Positions 24,636 to 38,300 of a DNA stretch of 64,000 bases are shown here, piece after piece (position 1 is the first letter of the stretch; each line of letters opens with the position of its first letter). Both the position numbers and the translations under genes were made by a program. The notes under the pieces are model-generated. The model was given only the letters and a program-made list of their open reading frames with translations. It had not been told where the DNA came from and made no database searches. Location: positions 14,944,001 to 15,008,000 of the forward strand of contig OX485804.1 of assembly GCA_950295325.1 (NCBI GenBank), given 5' to 3'. This DNA is from Polytrichum commune (Eukaryota > Streptophyta > Polytrichopsida > Polytrichales > Polytrichaceae).

Positions 24636-27600
24636 CTAACGTGGAGTCATTGTGACTTGTAAACCGCCCTTAATCGGTGTCACCAGCGACTCTCCGTACG
24701 TTATGTTTTGCCCAGGTACCAACTTGAAGGTGAAGAAATGGAAGGTGAGTGCCAGGGTCAATTTCACCGTCAAGTAGGCCAAATCTTTGCCTAGGCAAAT
24801 CCGTGGTCCTGCCTGCATTCCACCACATCAAATCAATATTTCTGACGGGTTTTAGGTCATAGTGTCCACAATTTGGGCTCATAGGTCACATAGCCATACA
24901 AGCAGGTTAAATTATAGATATTGAAATGCACGATTCATGGTGATCTAGTAACAAAGATATACATATGACTTCAGTATAGTTTTAAGTCAGATTTGAGCAC
25001 CTGAAAGGCTGTGAATTTAAAAGGAGACTCTGCACAGAACACCCCGTCTTTAAGCCACCGCTCGGGCTTAAATTCTAACACATCAGGGCCCCACAGGAAA
25101 GGCATCCTCCCCATGGCATGCGGACAATATTGCACAACGTCTCCCTTTCTGACTTTGGTTCCATCGGGTAGTACATCATTGGCCTTGGCTACTTTGCTAT
25201 CCTGCTCACAACCATGAGGAAATTAAGAGTGATTCCACAATTATGAGGCATGTTTAGAAATGGTGGGTAGAAATACTACTGGATAGTCCATAGAATTGTA
25301 CCATGGACTCCTCCGCATACTTGCACCGTACAATCATCTTTCGTCGATGAACATAACAATGCAACTCTATCATGTTGGTAGATTTGCAACTCAGTTAGTG
25401 ACATACGACAAAGTTCTAATGATGTAGGTTGATTCTCTAGGATTTCCCAATGTTGGTTCCAAGGATTTCGTAATCAAATCATCTGACTAGAGAATCAATT
25501 GAAGTTTATGTTTTAAAGAAATGACTAAAGATGTGTAATCTTCAGTATTTCTAACTTGTGGGCAAGGTGACTCTCTCAACTTTCCAAGTACTGAATTACA
25601 TGCCATACATCAAGAAAGATACAAAGTAACCAAAGTGTCTACAAATCTATAATGGGCATGGATTCCTTTTAACCTTTTATGGACTCCCCGGTACAAAAAC
25701 CCATGTACATTCGCATCTACTTATGATCTAAAATAGGTTGAGCCATGGTCATCATGAGCAATTCAAAGTTTCGTTAGTCTTTTCATTTATTTTTACACTT
25801 GGTAATATGTTAAGGGTGAGGGAAGCATTGAATTATTTACTGAAAACTGGCTTTATATAGCCATTGAAATTGTCATCATCATACGTACCCTGCTAACTGG
25901 TGGATGGAAACGGATGCTCTCTTCAATTGCAGCATGAAGGTAGTGCATTTTGCCAAGGGTGTCATGTCTCAAGCATTTTGCTGCACTTTCAAAGCTCTCA
26001 TGTTTGCCGATGACTTGGACCCCCTCTTCATAAATCTTGTTAGCCACCTCAGGAAGAGAACACATGCGGTACACAAACCATGACAGAGTGACCGCCGTCG
26101 TGTCTCTTCCTGCAAGCATGAAGTTTATGATCATGTCTCGCAATTCCTTATCGCTATAACTGTCCTCTTCACCATTATGGTGTGCCATAAATTTGGACAG
26201 AAGATCCTCCTTCTCCTGTTCCCTCCAAACACATCATTGTGTTATAGTCTCTTGCAAAATCTAGTCAATGAGTTAGTATACTTGCAAAACAATGCAAGTT
26301 TTTCATATATTTGAAGTAGTTGAGATGGCGATATCATCACAATGAAGGAGCCTATTCTATGCATAATAAGAATAAAATCCACAACTCATATATGCTTATG
26401 CCTTATAATAACATATGTTTTGGCAACTTCATCCACTAAAGTAAAGTTTTTGTTGTAACTTCAAAGGATAGTCAACTTGAAATGAGTATTCTTATATTCT
26501 AATACTTTCACAATTTTTGTTTTGGAACATTAAATAAGACCCTATCTTTTATCAAGATACACTTTTTAATGGAATATTAATAAACTCCCAAGTAAACAAA
26601 TTGCTTGGCCCAACCATTACGAAAGGGAAATGTTTTGAAGGAGGAGATGAGGACTTACAAATTCCTTGCCGACATTGTGGACAGCCTCAATGTCCGATCG
26701 TCGTTTTGCGATCACGCTGGCTGCAAACGAATTAATGTAGTGGATGACCTCGCGCATGCGTCGCTCCCTCCCTATATTTAAGGCCCGTTTTACTTGCCAA
26801 AGAGGGTCTATAGCCCGTTGGAGGGCCATGTATTGGGCAGCATCAAAATTTGTGGCCAATGGGACATCGGGCAGCGAAGGCGAGCAACAACCCATTTCCA
26901 TTCCAAACGCCACTTGACAAATATTATCTAATGTCATTCGCAACGCTAGATCCTGCACACAAACCGAATCACCGAAACACACATTACTTAAGATGCCCTC
27001 TATAAAATCAATATGTCTTCTCATGACGGCTATTCTCCCTTTGAGAATGGTTCTTCTTAAATAGTTTCATCAAAAACCTAGTTGCAACAAAAACTTCAAC
27101 ATACTCCACAAAACTCCAACATGCATTCTCATCAAAAAAATTGTGAATTTGTGATTTATAAGATGCCCGGCTCTAAGCACCAGTGTTGGAAGAAAAAAAT
27201 CACAACCTGGAAGTTTGAGAAGTTAGGAGGAGTGTGAGATAGACACAAAAGTGATGACGAGATTTGAAACCATCTTATCCAAACTACCAATTCAAATTGC
27301 TCTAGTGTGGACCATGAGGCGTGGACCAATCATTTGGCTTGATGGGGATGAACCTAAAATTATGAATTCACACTGGAACATCTTGAATGCCTTATGTTCT
27401 TTGTCCACATTTTAGGACCGCAACCATAAATGGACTATATGGACTTTATGAAGACGTTTTAGCAGCTGAAAAACAAGGTTGTAAGGACACTGACCCCGAG
27501 AATGTCTTTTAGGAATTAAGATGAAGTCGAGTACCTGAAACTCGACTGGCTCCTGGGCGACCATGGCACGGTCGAGAATGTGCACAAGGTGTTGGGCATC

Positions 27601-30600
27601 AGCACGAAACACTGTGTTGCTGAACTCCCGGATCTTGCGTGTCGAGAATTGCGTGCTTGCCACCTTTCGATGTCGCTTCCATTGTTCACCATCGGCGTTG
27701 AAAATGCCTGTGCCCAGGATTTCTTCTAGGATACTTGTATTTGGTCTCCCCTGCACTTCCACAACACAAATTCTATCATCCCATCATATACATCCACCAT
27801 CATGAAATGTGTTCCCTTTCTAGAATTCTAGTTTGGGTATACTAGTTTAAACAACACATACTCAAAGAATCATGGTCCTTGATGGCATGTGTGATTGTCG
27901 AGCATAGCCAACTGGCAAGCTCTCATTGTTGCCAATCTTCAGACATCAAGCCTTTTTCCAAACACCAAGACCTCTATGGCAAACAAACCCATTTCCGATA
28001 ACCCCCAAATCTTGATATAGAGAGTCCCCTAAAGCTGTGAAGTTCCACACATATAGTTGTCATGTTCTAGCATGATGATAAAGTCTAAGTTGAAGAATCG
28101 CACGCGTAGCCTTCATATTCAGCGTGATGGAAAAGTAAGTTAAAAGGGCACAAATTTGGGTTCTTTGAAAAGGGCATTGTTGGTACTCAAGTTTTTGTCT
28201 CCCAGTTATCGTACATAGGTCGACCTATGCTGTGAAGATGGGTTGGGGGAGGATCTTCCCTTTGGAAATTTATGATAATTTCAAAACTTGAAAATGAGTT
28301 GTAATTTTGTTGTTGAACCTTGTGATATCAATGTCTAGACATGTGAAAAATCATTCTAGTATCACACTTGTACTACACTTACGCGAACTTGCTTCATAAC
28401 ATTATTTAGTTGTTATAAAGTGTTTCATTTTAATAATATTCAGTGATAGTGCTTCACCCATGTTATTAGGTTGAATCTTAGATAGCAAGGTTGATAGGAG
28501 AATAACCATGGTATAGTTCCCGAATAGTATTTGACTTATTCCCGGCCCCACGCACCCTCCATACTCAATTGGATAATGTTATGTTATAGGTAATGAGAAT
28601 GGGTCACTCTACCTTACTACTAGAATGCCAAATCACACCACATCACACCACACATTCTATTGCCACATCATTGTTCATCATAGCATTCTTAAACCTTGTG
28701 AGGGTTGTCTTTCTATTTTATCTTCAAGATTGATTTTTCCTAGGTTCAAAGTAGGTGCTTAATTGCATGCATGAATGCCGAGCATAGTCAATTGGCAAGC
28801 TTTTTTAGTCGTCATTGACATCATTCTTGCCTATCTTTGGACATGAAGCCTTCCAAATCCATCTGCCAAGACGTCTACTACACTAAATATGCCAATTGGT
28901 GAGGGTGGTACTAATTAAAGTCACATGCACAATCTAGCCAAATCTCAAAGTTACAAAGGGCTGAAGTTGCTACTACATGACACTAAATTCATGACTATGG
29001 TAAATTGTATGCTCATTTACCTTTTTTTCCTAAAGAAAATGAATCTGTGCTTGTGATATGCATGTCACATGCTTGTTAGTGAATGGGCCAAGTGCCAAGA
29101 TGAATAATGCTTTCTAGATTTTTTGGTGGGCATCCCATAACGGTCTTAAACCTTGTGAGGACTGTCCTTCCTATTCAATTCTCAAGATTGATTTTTCTAG
29201 GTTCAAGACAGGTCCTGGATTGCAGACATGAATGCCGAGCACAGTCAATTGGCAAGCTTTGAATAACAGAGATATCGACCTCGTTGTTGCCTATCTTCGG
29301 ACATGAAGCCTTCCAAATCAATCTACCAAGATTCAATTCAAGAGGTGGGCGCTCCAAATGGAATCATTCTCAAGCTGTCCAGATTACCTAACAATCATTC
29401 CCTTGTCGGACATGAAGCCAATCTACCAAGATTCAATTGAAGGGCTCCACTGCAAATACTCTTAACCATGTTGTTGCCTATCTTCAGACATGAAGCCTTT
29501 TCCCATCCAATGAGCGGGGAGAGCCGACCTCTAAGTTACAGATGAGCCGGTTGAGTTTGAGAAATAACTGGTGGAAGAAGACTTCAGGAAAATGACCCAT
29601 CATTTTAGAGGAATTCATAGAATATACTTCAAGTTAATAAAGAAAAACCCGAAAGATCACAACATGTAACCGGTTGGACTTGGAAACACTAGGATCTTGA
29701 CCGATTATGCCCCAAAATAACCCGGGACACTACTCCCATCTACCAAGATCCAATTCAAATTGTTCGCCCCAAATTAATCCATTTCTACGTCATCCGAATC
29801 AACTAGAAAGAATTACACCAATTTCGCTGGGACTGGACTACAAAGGCTACTCGAGAATGATACGGCAACCCATTCCAGTTCAATTGTTGCACAACCTCCT
29901 TCCAGTACCTGAAGGCAAATTGGACATGATGGCTTATTGTCCTATCTACTAAGAAATTCAACTGAATAGGTTCGTCCCAAACAGATTCATTCTTAAATTA
30001 TCCAGATTACCCAAGAACTATTCCTTTGTGCCGGGAGACTACATAGGCTACCCATTAACATTGTTAGAGAAATTCATTACAGTTCATGTCGCATTACCTG
30101 CATCCACTACCTGAAAAGAAATTGCTCATTAAGCTTTCTCCCATCTACAAAGACAAACCTTCTCCCATCCACCAAGCTTCAACTTGCTGGACTTGCCAAG
30201 AAGAATCTCACCGAGTGTGTACTCCTCCAAATTGTGTCTAGGGCGAACATTTACTACACCACTTAACAAATGCCATCAATGTCTCCGGGAGACTAGCCAC
30301 ATAGACTACGAAACAATGCTATTGCGATGCATTCCACTTCGATTCTGGCACTATTTGCATGGGACTTGCATCCCTTACCTGCAAGTGAAATCATTCATTG
30401 ACTTTTCTCCCATGTTCAAAGAAAAATCCTTCTCCCATGTACGGATATTTAACTTGAAGAACTTGCCAAAAAGAAGCTCACCGGAGCGTGTAGTACTCCT
30501 CCAAGATGCTTAAGAATGCCATGGGTACGGGAGTCGACTATAGACACCATTAACCCATGTCATGACGATTCAGTCCAGTACTTGTATCCCCTACTACTTA

Positions 30601-30991
30601 CAACAGTTTAATGTAGGGAAATTACAACAAAATACCGGCAAACACATATTTAAGATACACACCTTGCCATAGTTTTTGAAGTTTGTGGCGAGGATGTACT
30701 CCACATTGGCAGGATCCACCGTCACGAAGACTTGGTTTTTGGTCAAGAACCTCCGCATGCTCCAGGTCTTCACTCGCCCTTCGTCGAAATAATCCAATAC
30801 CCAGTCCAACACTCGGTGCTGGTTTCGTCGAAGCTCCAGCAGATTGCCTAGCAGCGGCCATCCTTTTGGCCCCGCCTTCTTGTGCTGCTCCTGTAATCGA
30901 TACAACCAAATCCAAGTCGCCACCATCAAACCTGCCGTCGCCACCAACCACCACACACTAGTCCATCCTCCATAATCTCCTCGCTTCATGC

Positions 30992-31032
<41 letters not shown>

Positions 31033-31037
31033 GTCAC
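24636..31037 (-). CDS. Cytochrome P450, CYP86 clan, CYP704-like
   Basis: Six exons on the minus strand, all with GT-AG borders and phase-0 introns: 31037-30663, 27750-27535, 26952-26659, 26215-25889, 25201-25001, 24812-24636, giving 529 residues, normal for a microsomal P450. In order they show an N-terminal membrane anchor (WWLVATAGLMVATWIWL), the GPKGWPLLGN proline hinge, FNADGEQWKRHRKVAS (helix C), the oxygen-binding I-helix AGRDTT (exon 4), ExxR as EESIR, PERW, and the haem-binding FQAGPRICLGKD split between exons 5 and 6 with its Cys intact. Helix-C and 'PSLPDVPLATNFD..IDPLWQVKR'-type sequence match CYP704/CYP86-clan fatty-acid omega-hydroxylases, used in cutin, suberin or sporopollenin precursor synthesis at the ER. 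The subfamily (for example CYP704B) cannot be fixed by eye. All key residues are present. The start lies in an (ATG)n run. Confidence 0.93.
27880..29320 (+). repeat. Degenerate repeats in P450 intron 1 (block I)
   Basis: The words GAATGCCGAGCA.AGTCAATTGGCAAGC-like and GGACATGAAGCCTTCCAAATC recur near 27890-27960, 28770-28860 and 29225-29315. Two of them are preceded by ACCTTGTGAGG and CAAGATTGATTTTTCnTAGGTTC (28692 and 29150). The spacing of the two best copies is about 455 bp. Confidence 0.5.
29530..29735 (+). repeat. Dispersed repeat family A, copy 3 (inside P450 intron 1)
   Basis: Contains GATGAGCCGGTTGAGTTTGAG, TTTTAGAGGAATTCATAGAA, TTAATAAAGAAAAACCC and GGTTGGACTTGGAAACACT followed by GATTATGCCCC. 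It is the most complete copy together with 35110-35330. Confidence 0.6.
29750..30520 (+). repeat. Degenerate repeats in P450 intron 1 (block II, about 250-270 bp x 3)
   Basis: Three units share GGGA.ACT..A.A.AGGCTAC, CATTCCA.TTC, CTACCTGAA and TCTCCCATCTAC-like blocks (starts near 29830, 30030 and 30285). The pair 30136-30235 / 30409-30510 also shares CCTTCTCCCAT, ACTTGCCAAnAAGAA and TCTCACCG. No coding role is seen. It explains the open frame at 30184-30513. Confidence 0.5.
30992..31037 (-). repeat. (ATG)n microsatellite forming the P450 start codon
   Basis: Runs of CAT on the plus strand give M-T followed by 13 consecutive Met codons and S-M-K-R-G on the coding strand. Any repeat number leaves an in-frame initiator, so the exact N-terminus is ambiguous by up to about 17 residues. 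Confidence 0.85.
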
Positions 31038-31755
31038 TATCTATCGTCCACTGAGGCGCAAGTTCAATCTAGTGTCGATGTTGATAAGTTAGCCCAACGT
31101 ACACTACCGAGCTACCTGCACGTCTGAGCTAGGAATTGCTGGACTGCAGCTTAAAAGCTTAATGAAACCTGTAAACGCAGTTCAGTTACTTATGATCGAT
31201 CATCCGGGCCGGCCACTTGCTCAAACTGTACAGCGCTGACAGTTTCATAAGCAGTTGCTCGCTTTGTTGTTGATCAGAATACTGGACTCCACTGACTCCA
31301 CCTGTCAGCAAGAGACTCAAGACAAGGGTAAGTGCCAATTTTCCAACCTCCTGATCTCAGGGCTGCTCATGCAATTGCCTGCTGTGGCTAGCTAGAAGAT
31401 TGCGACTGAAATTGCAGCTGTGGTCTAGGAAATGATGAAGATTTTGATGAAAAGAGTAGCTGTCCAGATGGAGATCAAACGGATTCGAACATCTATAATA
31501 TTGTATCAAAGCTCCACTCGAGGTCCACGCCTTGTAGGCACGAGTTTGGAGATGCAAAGAATTCGTTTGCACGAGCTTGGTCCAAGACCACATAAACTCC
31601 AAAATTTAGCAAATGCCGCAAACAAACAATTAATTACCTTTTTTTGAACTTTGTCGGCCCACATTTCCGTGACGTGAGAGTCGGAAGTCTGTCACGAACT
31701 TTTGGGTCCTAGGCGTTGAGACTAGGGGTCTGGGGCCAAGGTATGAAAAGGTGAA
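31038..31755. other. P450 upstream region
   Basis: Presumed promoter side of the P450. No clear TATA box is seen at a usual distance. Nothing else is recognisable. Confidence 0.35.
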
Positions 31756-32535
31756 ATGTAGGGAATGCCAACAGGGCCATACTTTGTAAAAGAGGGTACC
31801 CCGGGGAAGATGTCCGGTGCCCCAAGAAAGATTCCCTATACCCCAGGGAAGATTCCATGTACCCCGAGGTATAATAAGAAAAAATATTAGTAATTAACAA
31901 AAAAATTGAAATTACATTATTCAATTTAAAAAAGGCTTAAATTTTAAATAATTTTACATTTTAGTTAGATATATTTTATTTTTAATTCTTCTTTTTAAAT
32001 GATACTATCACTTTTTAAAAAGACATTTGAGTTATTAATTGCTTTAATTTAATTTCTTTTATATTAAGAATAAATAAGCAATGGAGAATAAGTTTTATTA
32101 ACTTTTCTCAATTTTGGTTAGAGGATATTATAATGAACCCCTTAATTTATGTAAATTATAATATCCTCTAACCAAAATTGAGAAAAGTTAATAAAACTTA
32201 TTCTCCATTGCTTATTTATTCTTAATATAAAAGAAATTAAATTAAAGCAGTTAATAACTCAAAATGTCTCTTTAAAAAGTGATAGTATCACTTAAAAAGA
32301 AGAAAAAATTTATTTAAACTAAGATATATCTAACTAAAATGTAAAATTATTTAAAAATTTAAGCCTTTTTTTAAATTGAATAATTTTTTTTCAATTTTTT
32401 TGTTAATTACTAATATTTTTTCTTATTATACCTCGGGGTACATGGAATCTTCCCCGGGGCACCGAGCATCTTCCCTGGGGTACCCTGTTTTACAAAGTAT
32501 GGCCCTTTTGGCATTCCATAGAAATGGTGCAAACG
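31756..32535. repeat. Fold-back (long inverted repeat) element, about 780 bp
   Basis: Left arm 31756-32134 and right arm 32155-32535 are reverse complements over about 380 bp with few differences, around a loop of about 20 bp. Both arms include TGTACCCCGAGGTATAATAAG near the outside and TAGAGGATATTATAAT next to the loop. The left arm has an extra unit of about 21 bp in the CCCC..GAAGATTCC part. It is AT-rich inside and GC-richer at the ends. No protein is encoded, so it is a MITE or fold-back transposon. Confidence 0.85.
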
Positions 32536-35109
32536 TAGCATCACTTTCCCATCAAATCTTGTTGGGTCCCTAGTCAAGAAAGTAACTCTCCTCCTCATTT
32601 GAAAAAGCCAATTTCAAAACTTGGGTCATTAAGGGTTGTCTTGGACTTCAAGTTTCTTGGTCCCAAATCCTCGGGTAAACCTACCCTAATCCAAGGGGGC
32701 TTTAAAATTCAAATATACTTGCATTAACACCAAGTGGATGGATGTAGTTTCAATGATTGCGGAAGCAACCATGAATTTTGAACTCACAGCAAAACTATAT
32801 TGGCTTGATTGTCAAGACGCACAATCATTGGATGAATTTGTTGTTGTAGGGATTAATGATTTAAGGCTCACACTTGTTACATGTGATTGCCAAAATGATT
32901 GGCATGGAGTCCAAGGCTATTGATTGTGAAATACCCAGGGATGTGCAAATGGAGGTGATGTGGCCCTTGGCCATCAAGTCCTATCACTAATGACGTGATG
33001 CTTGCTAACATGGTAGTTTTTGTTATTTCAATTTTTTTTGTGAAAAAAATAACTTTCTTGGTAGCATGCTCTAATCAATTTCTATTATCAATTAACTTCT
33101 TTAAATATTTTTTCATTTTTTTCAAAAAAAATTATGGAACATTAGATCTCATTCGATGCAAGATGTACCCGTCCAAAAACATTGAAAATTTGAGTTTTTT
33201 TTAAAAAAAATTAAAAAAAGTATTTATATATTTTTCTTGGAAGTTGATTGCTAATTTGCTAGTGATTCTTAATCCAACCGGTGACATGTTGACATCTTTT
33301 GGTTTTGTTTTCTTCATTTGAGGGATATTCTACAAATTCATGTAAAAACATCAATAAATTTCTTGAAGTCTTCAACTTCAACCAGTTATTTCTCAAACTC
33401 AACCGGTTCATTTGCAACTTACTGCCAGTTCTTCCCGGACATAGTCTTGGCCACATGTGAGATTGAAGAGACCATCAAGATCACAAATGGTGGGGCAGGC
33501 AAGGACCCACGCAAACATTTGTTGGGCATGCAACCTGAATTTGAAATTGTTTAACACTTCCAGGACTGTGCTTGATAGCGGTTGCCAGTCTCAAGCTCTC
33601 ACAACCCCTTTGACAATTTGTTTGTGTTGGATTTGGCAGAATTCAGGGACACAGTCACATATATATATATATATCACAACATCGAGGAAGGAAGTACTCC
33701 TATAGTGACGCTTGGTCAAACATGATCACGGTAGAGAGGAACGGGCTCCCATTCACGTCATAATAAAAGAAACCCAGACGTTGCTTTTATTTTATTTATT
33801 TTATTATCACAACATCAAAGTGTTGCACGAGATTTTTTCCACAAATCCATTCTAGCAAATTGTAACTCCGTCAAAGCCAAGGGTAGATGTGTAGGATTTT
33901 TGGTAAATGTTAGTTTGGTAATGTAGATTTTGTTGACTTTGAGACAACCAAACTTATTTGGATATTTTTAATGGAAACTAGTCATTTTTAACTTCTTTGT
34001 AATCTCATATACTTGTTAATTAAGAAAAATATTTCACTACTTATTAAAGCTAAATTTTGTGATGCAAAAATTGTCCCTACACACCCCATATTACAGTCTT
34101 ACATCTATGTGTGTTATATGCATATGTTGTATGATTTTCTTATACATGTGTAAATACTCCTAGTATCCAAAGACCTTCACTTTAAACCGTGAGATTAGAT
34201 CATAACTAATAGGAGGAGCATAATAATAACCAATAATAGGAAATTAGATACTCTTTACCCCCCCCCCCTCTGGCAAGTATATATCTATCTATTTAGTTTA
34301 AAAAATTGAATTTATTGTTAAAAGTGAAATTAATTACCTAGGCGTGTGGATGGTGAACTTTGAAAGTGTCTTTTAATTCATACATAAATGATAGGAAATG
34401 GAAGTGTGCCCATGCACTCTTTTTAAGCATGATGCTTTCTTTTTTGTGTTGCAACAAACCATTGTATCATTAGAAGCACTAGAACTCATTAAGAAATAGT
34501 TGATGCACTAAAAAGGGAGACTTGCCACCCAATATATAGTAGCTTGCTTAACCCCTTAACCGAGATTCTTTCAAATGTTTACAACATCAAAAAGACATGC
34601 ATGAAGAAGAACTTAAATTACAAACTCTAAATCGATGACCACTCTAAGCTCAATGAGCACGAGAATGGTTAGCATGAAATATGAGCTCCGAAAACCACTA
34701 GGAGAGTGGCTACAGCCTCAAATTGGATTTGCTAAACCGTCTTGTACTAATCGCCTGTTTCTAATCCTAGAAGAATAGGCTAGTCGGAAATAGTAACCAT
34801 TAAAGACCCATCTACCTTGGATCTCATGAACTGTCGGCAAAGGTGATTCCAATTGTCTTCAATCGTGCCTACAGCTTTGCTTTTAGCTAGGAAGTTGCTT
34901 CACGTCTCCTCCTCATGCTGCAGGCTGCTTCTCACCAGAGCGGCAGGCATTATATCTCAAACACACATGTCTGCCTGCCATTTGAGGACGAATGAATAAA
35001 TATGTGGTGGCGATTCTAGAAACGCGCATGATCGTGCCAATTTGAATGGTCTAGCACGTCATTTCTCACATGACCGCAAGTCTTCCTACCCAATGGAACA
35101 CGAATAACC
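32536..35109. other. Gene-free spacer
   Basis: AT-rich with poly-T/poly-A runs (33040-33230), a short (AT)n at about 33660-33674, and a poly-C tract near 34258-34269. No gene supported. Confidence 0.4.
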
Positions 35110-35330
35110 AGCCTGCAAGTTACAGATGAAGAGCTTGAGATCGGGAAACAACTGGTTGAAGTTCCAGACTTCCGGAAAAACTACCCATTGTTTCAGAGGA
35201 ATCTATGGAGTGTACTGTACCTCAAATTACTAAAGAAATGCCGGAAGATGTGAACACGTTGCTGACTGGACTTGGAAACATGAGGATCTCTACCGCCTGT
35301 GCCTAGAAATCTCCCCGAACACGGTCTCGC
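35110..35330 (+). repeat. Dispersed repeat family A, copy 4
   Basis: Contains AAGTTACAGATGAAGAGCTTG, GGGAAACAACTGGTTGAAG, TTTCAGAGGAATCTATGGAG and TGGACTTGGAAACATGAGGA. The first 110 bp can be read without a stop as QVTDEELEIGKQLVEV..., so this copy is the best clue to an ancestral coding exon. Confidence 0.6.
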
Positions 35331-38300
35331 TAACTTGCCTTCTGTGGTACTGAACACAACGAGAGATTCAGGTTTCATCAGTTCTCAGATGGAACCATGA
35401 TCGTTGTTTAATGGTATGTAGCCGTGCTTGGTGGGTGACGTTTCCAACTCCGCAAACAATTTCCTGGCAATTGGATCGGTACCGGATCTGGAAAGCTTTC
35501 ATCTCGTTATCAATTGTTGATCACAAAGATTGTCATTCTGAGAATCGGTGTTGAGTTGTAAAGTGTTGTATGAGAGGAGGGAGTGTCGTATAATGTGGTC
35601 CGTATGGTATCATGTGGGTGCACAAAAGATTATGTATTGAGAATTTGTCCCACAAAGTCACGGGGAGGTCACTTCATTGCAAAGTTGAACAACCATGTAT
35701 GAACACTTTACATGTAAAAAATCCTACTTTTTACATAAAGCATCATCAAAATGGGTCAAAATTTTATCAAATGTTTTTCACGAGTAGATATACATGGTAC
35801 GGTCGGTACCTATTACATAGTAAAAAATGGTAACTAAATATGATGATTTGTTTTTTCCATAAAACATACCGTTTCTAACTAGAATGATGCAGAATTGAAC
35901 TAAAAGAATTACTGCCAAAAATGAAGATGACCAAAAAATTTAGAAAAATATTAAAAAGATACTATCAATGGTTATGTATATGTGGAAAAAATATCATAAA
36001 TTTTAAAATTATCTATGGTATGTAATATAGGGGTAGCAAACTTTGTTCACACGTGGTGTTCAACTTGACAATGGAGTGACCTCCCCGTGTACAAAGTACA
36101 CATAATACATGTGAGATGAGTGTTGTTCCATCTAGTTTCATGGAAATGAATAGAGTAATGAATCTTGGGGGAGAGGTAAGTGCACTCAACCCACCCACCC
36201 ACCCCTAAGGTTTGCAAGAGGAGTTTACTTCATCAAGATATACCTTATGTGGTCCCCAAAAGTTTAAATGTTTTCATTCATGAATCAATCCACGCAACGA
36301 GGTAGTGTAAAAAGCGATCCACGAAAGGGGGACAACATCTTCATCTAAGAGAAGATTGTCACCCGCAATAAGGCTGATTTGGTGGTGATTCTGACCTAGC
36401 AATCCAACATCAATGGACCCCCCCCCCCCCATATTGGAGAGTAGAAGCCCCGCTTATCAAAATGACTTTGCAAGATTCTAAATGTTTCTTATGAATTTAT
36501 TTATTTGTTTTGCCAAAAAAATTTGTAGTTTCTATATAGATTTGGTAATGTATGGATATTTTAATAAAAAATCTTGTCCAAGCTATTTAATCTTCTCGAA
36601 ATAGAACTTTTTTCCCTTAAAGTGTTGCTTTTAGGGTCAACTACCTTAGGAGGTTTTAGTGACACTAGTAAAAAATAAGGTATTATCATGACAACAATAG
36701 ATGGCACATATTGGGTATGAGTCAAAAAAATTGACATCGTTGGTCCCGGCCACTTTGGCTAGAAAAAGTTCGAAACGTGCTAAAAATTCAATGTCATTTG
36801 TGGTTTGGTAGCTAGTAATGAGGTTTGGTAGCTAGTGGCGAGGCTCAGCAATCAGTAATGAATTGTAAGTGAGGTTCGGTGGCTAGTATGTAGCTAATAA
36901 ATGAGGTTTGGCAACTACTTGCAAGGTTGGGTACCTACTAAGTCATGTTTGGTAGCCCCTTAATAGGTACCAAACAGGTTTAAATCTGATACTATAGGCT
37001 AGGTGCCCAATTGGTCAATTGTTTAATTCGGTTAGTAATTTCAAATCAAGAAGATTGTCATTTCAACTTTAGAATCAAAGTTCAAATGCAAATTTAGGAG
37101 AGGTTAAAGTAAGAATTAATTTTTTTATAAGTGATCATGTAGACCCTCTCAATCGTGTTAATTATTGCACTCAACATGGTTTTTATTTTGGTGTACACAT
37201 CATAAATCTGTCTTATTAATGTTGAATTACAACCTCTAACCTCTCAACACATGAATTGTAATAATTATATTATGTTAATGTGGAGTGCCAAAATTTATTT
37301 TTGAATTACGTATTCTCACAATTGGCTAATTGTGTCCAAATTCAAATGATTTAAAACTAACCCATTCATAAAGTGCATTTTCCCACTCAGATTGAAAAGT
37401 TCACTTGAAGAATGAGTTAATTTTAGATAGGCATGTCCTTCTTGACACAATTGAATATTTGCTATATCAAGCAAATTAGGGGTACTCCTAAGACACATCT
37501 CATTATGTGTGACTTATGTATAACTCATTATATGTGTGCTAAAGAATCCATTTTTAACATGATGTGAGCAGTTGCAGCCATGCCATCTATCAGACCATCT
37601 ATTTTTTGTAATTTTCCAAGAAAAAGAATTATTCAAAGGACATTTTTCTAAAATCACACTATTTCATGAGGTCATACCCACATCAGCCTATCGATCTAAA
37701 ATGGAAGTTTAAAACTCAAATATTTAGTACAATGATCATCAATGTGACAAAAGACTATGCTTTATAATCTCCTTGACATAAGATAACATACCCCATATCA
37801 TTTTAATGACACCCTAAAGCAAACTAACACAAATCAGGACTTGGTGACGACTCATAGCAATTGTGCATACATGAGTTAGACGTTGAGAACTTAAATACAA
37901 GCCTTAGCTACAAAGGTTAATTGCATTGATATGTGCATTTAGGTCGCCCCATGTGAATATATCAACATTCCATCACTATTGAAATAATTACTACAATAGT
38001 AAAAAAAATAAAAAATACTAATTATTGTAGTTTCTATACGGATTATTAAACAAAAGCTATAAATTCTTGTAATATTTTGGCTCAATCAAATGAAAAAACT
38101 ATTTTCATAAGTAAATAGGCATAGATGAATTTGTTGTGTCATGTTAATTGGAGTGATCATAATGAAAGTGACTAGGAGGATTGCACACTTGACAACAAAC
38201 CTGGAAACTTGAACCACCTTTGGCATAGCTCAAACTAGCCCAAACAAAGTCATAATACAATCATAACGCAATCATATTGAGATCCTTTTTCTACTAGTGC

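Noticed and set aside
30184-30513. 109-codon frame on the plus strand
   Set aside because: Lies in P450 intron 1, antisense, and is built from degenerate repeats; no domain.
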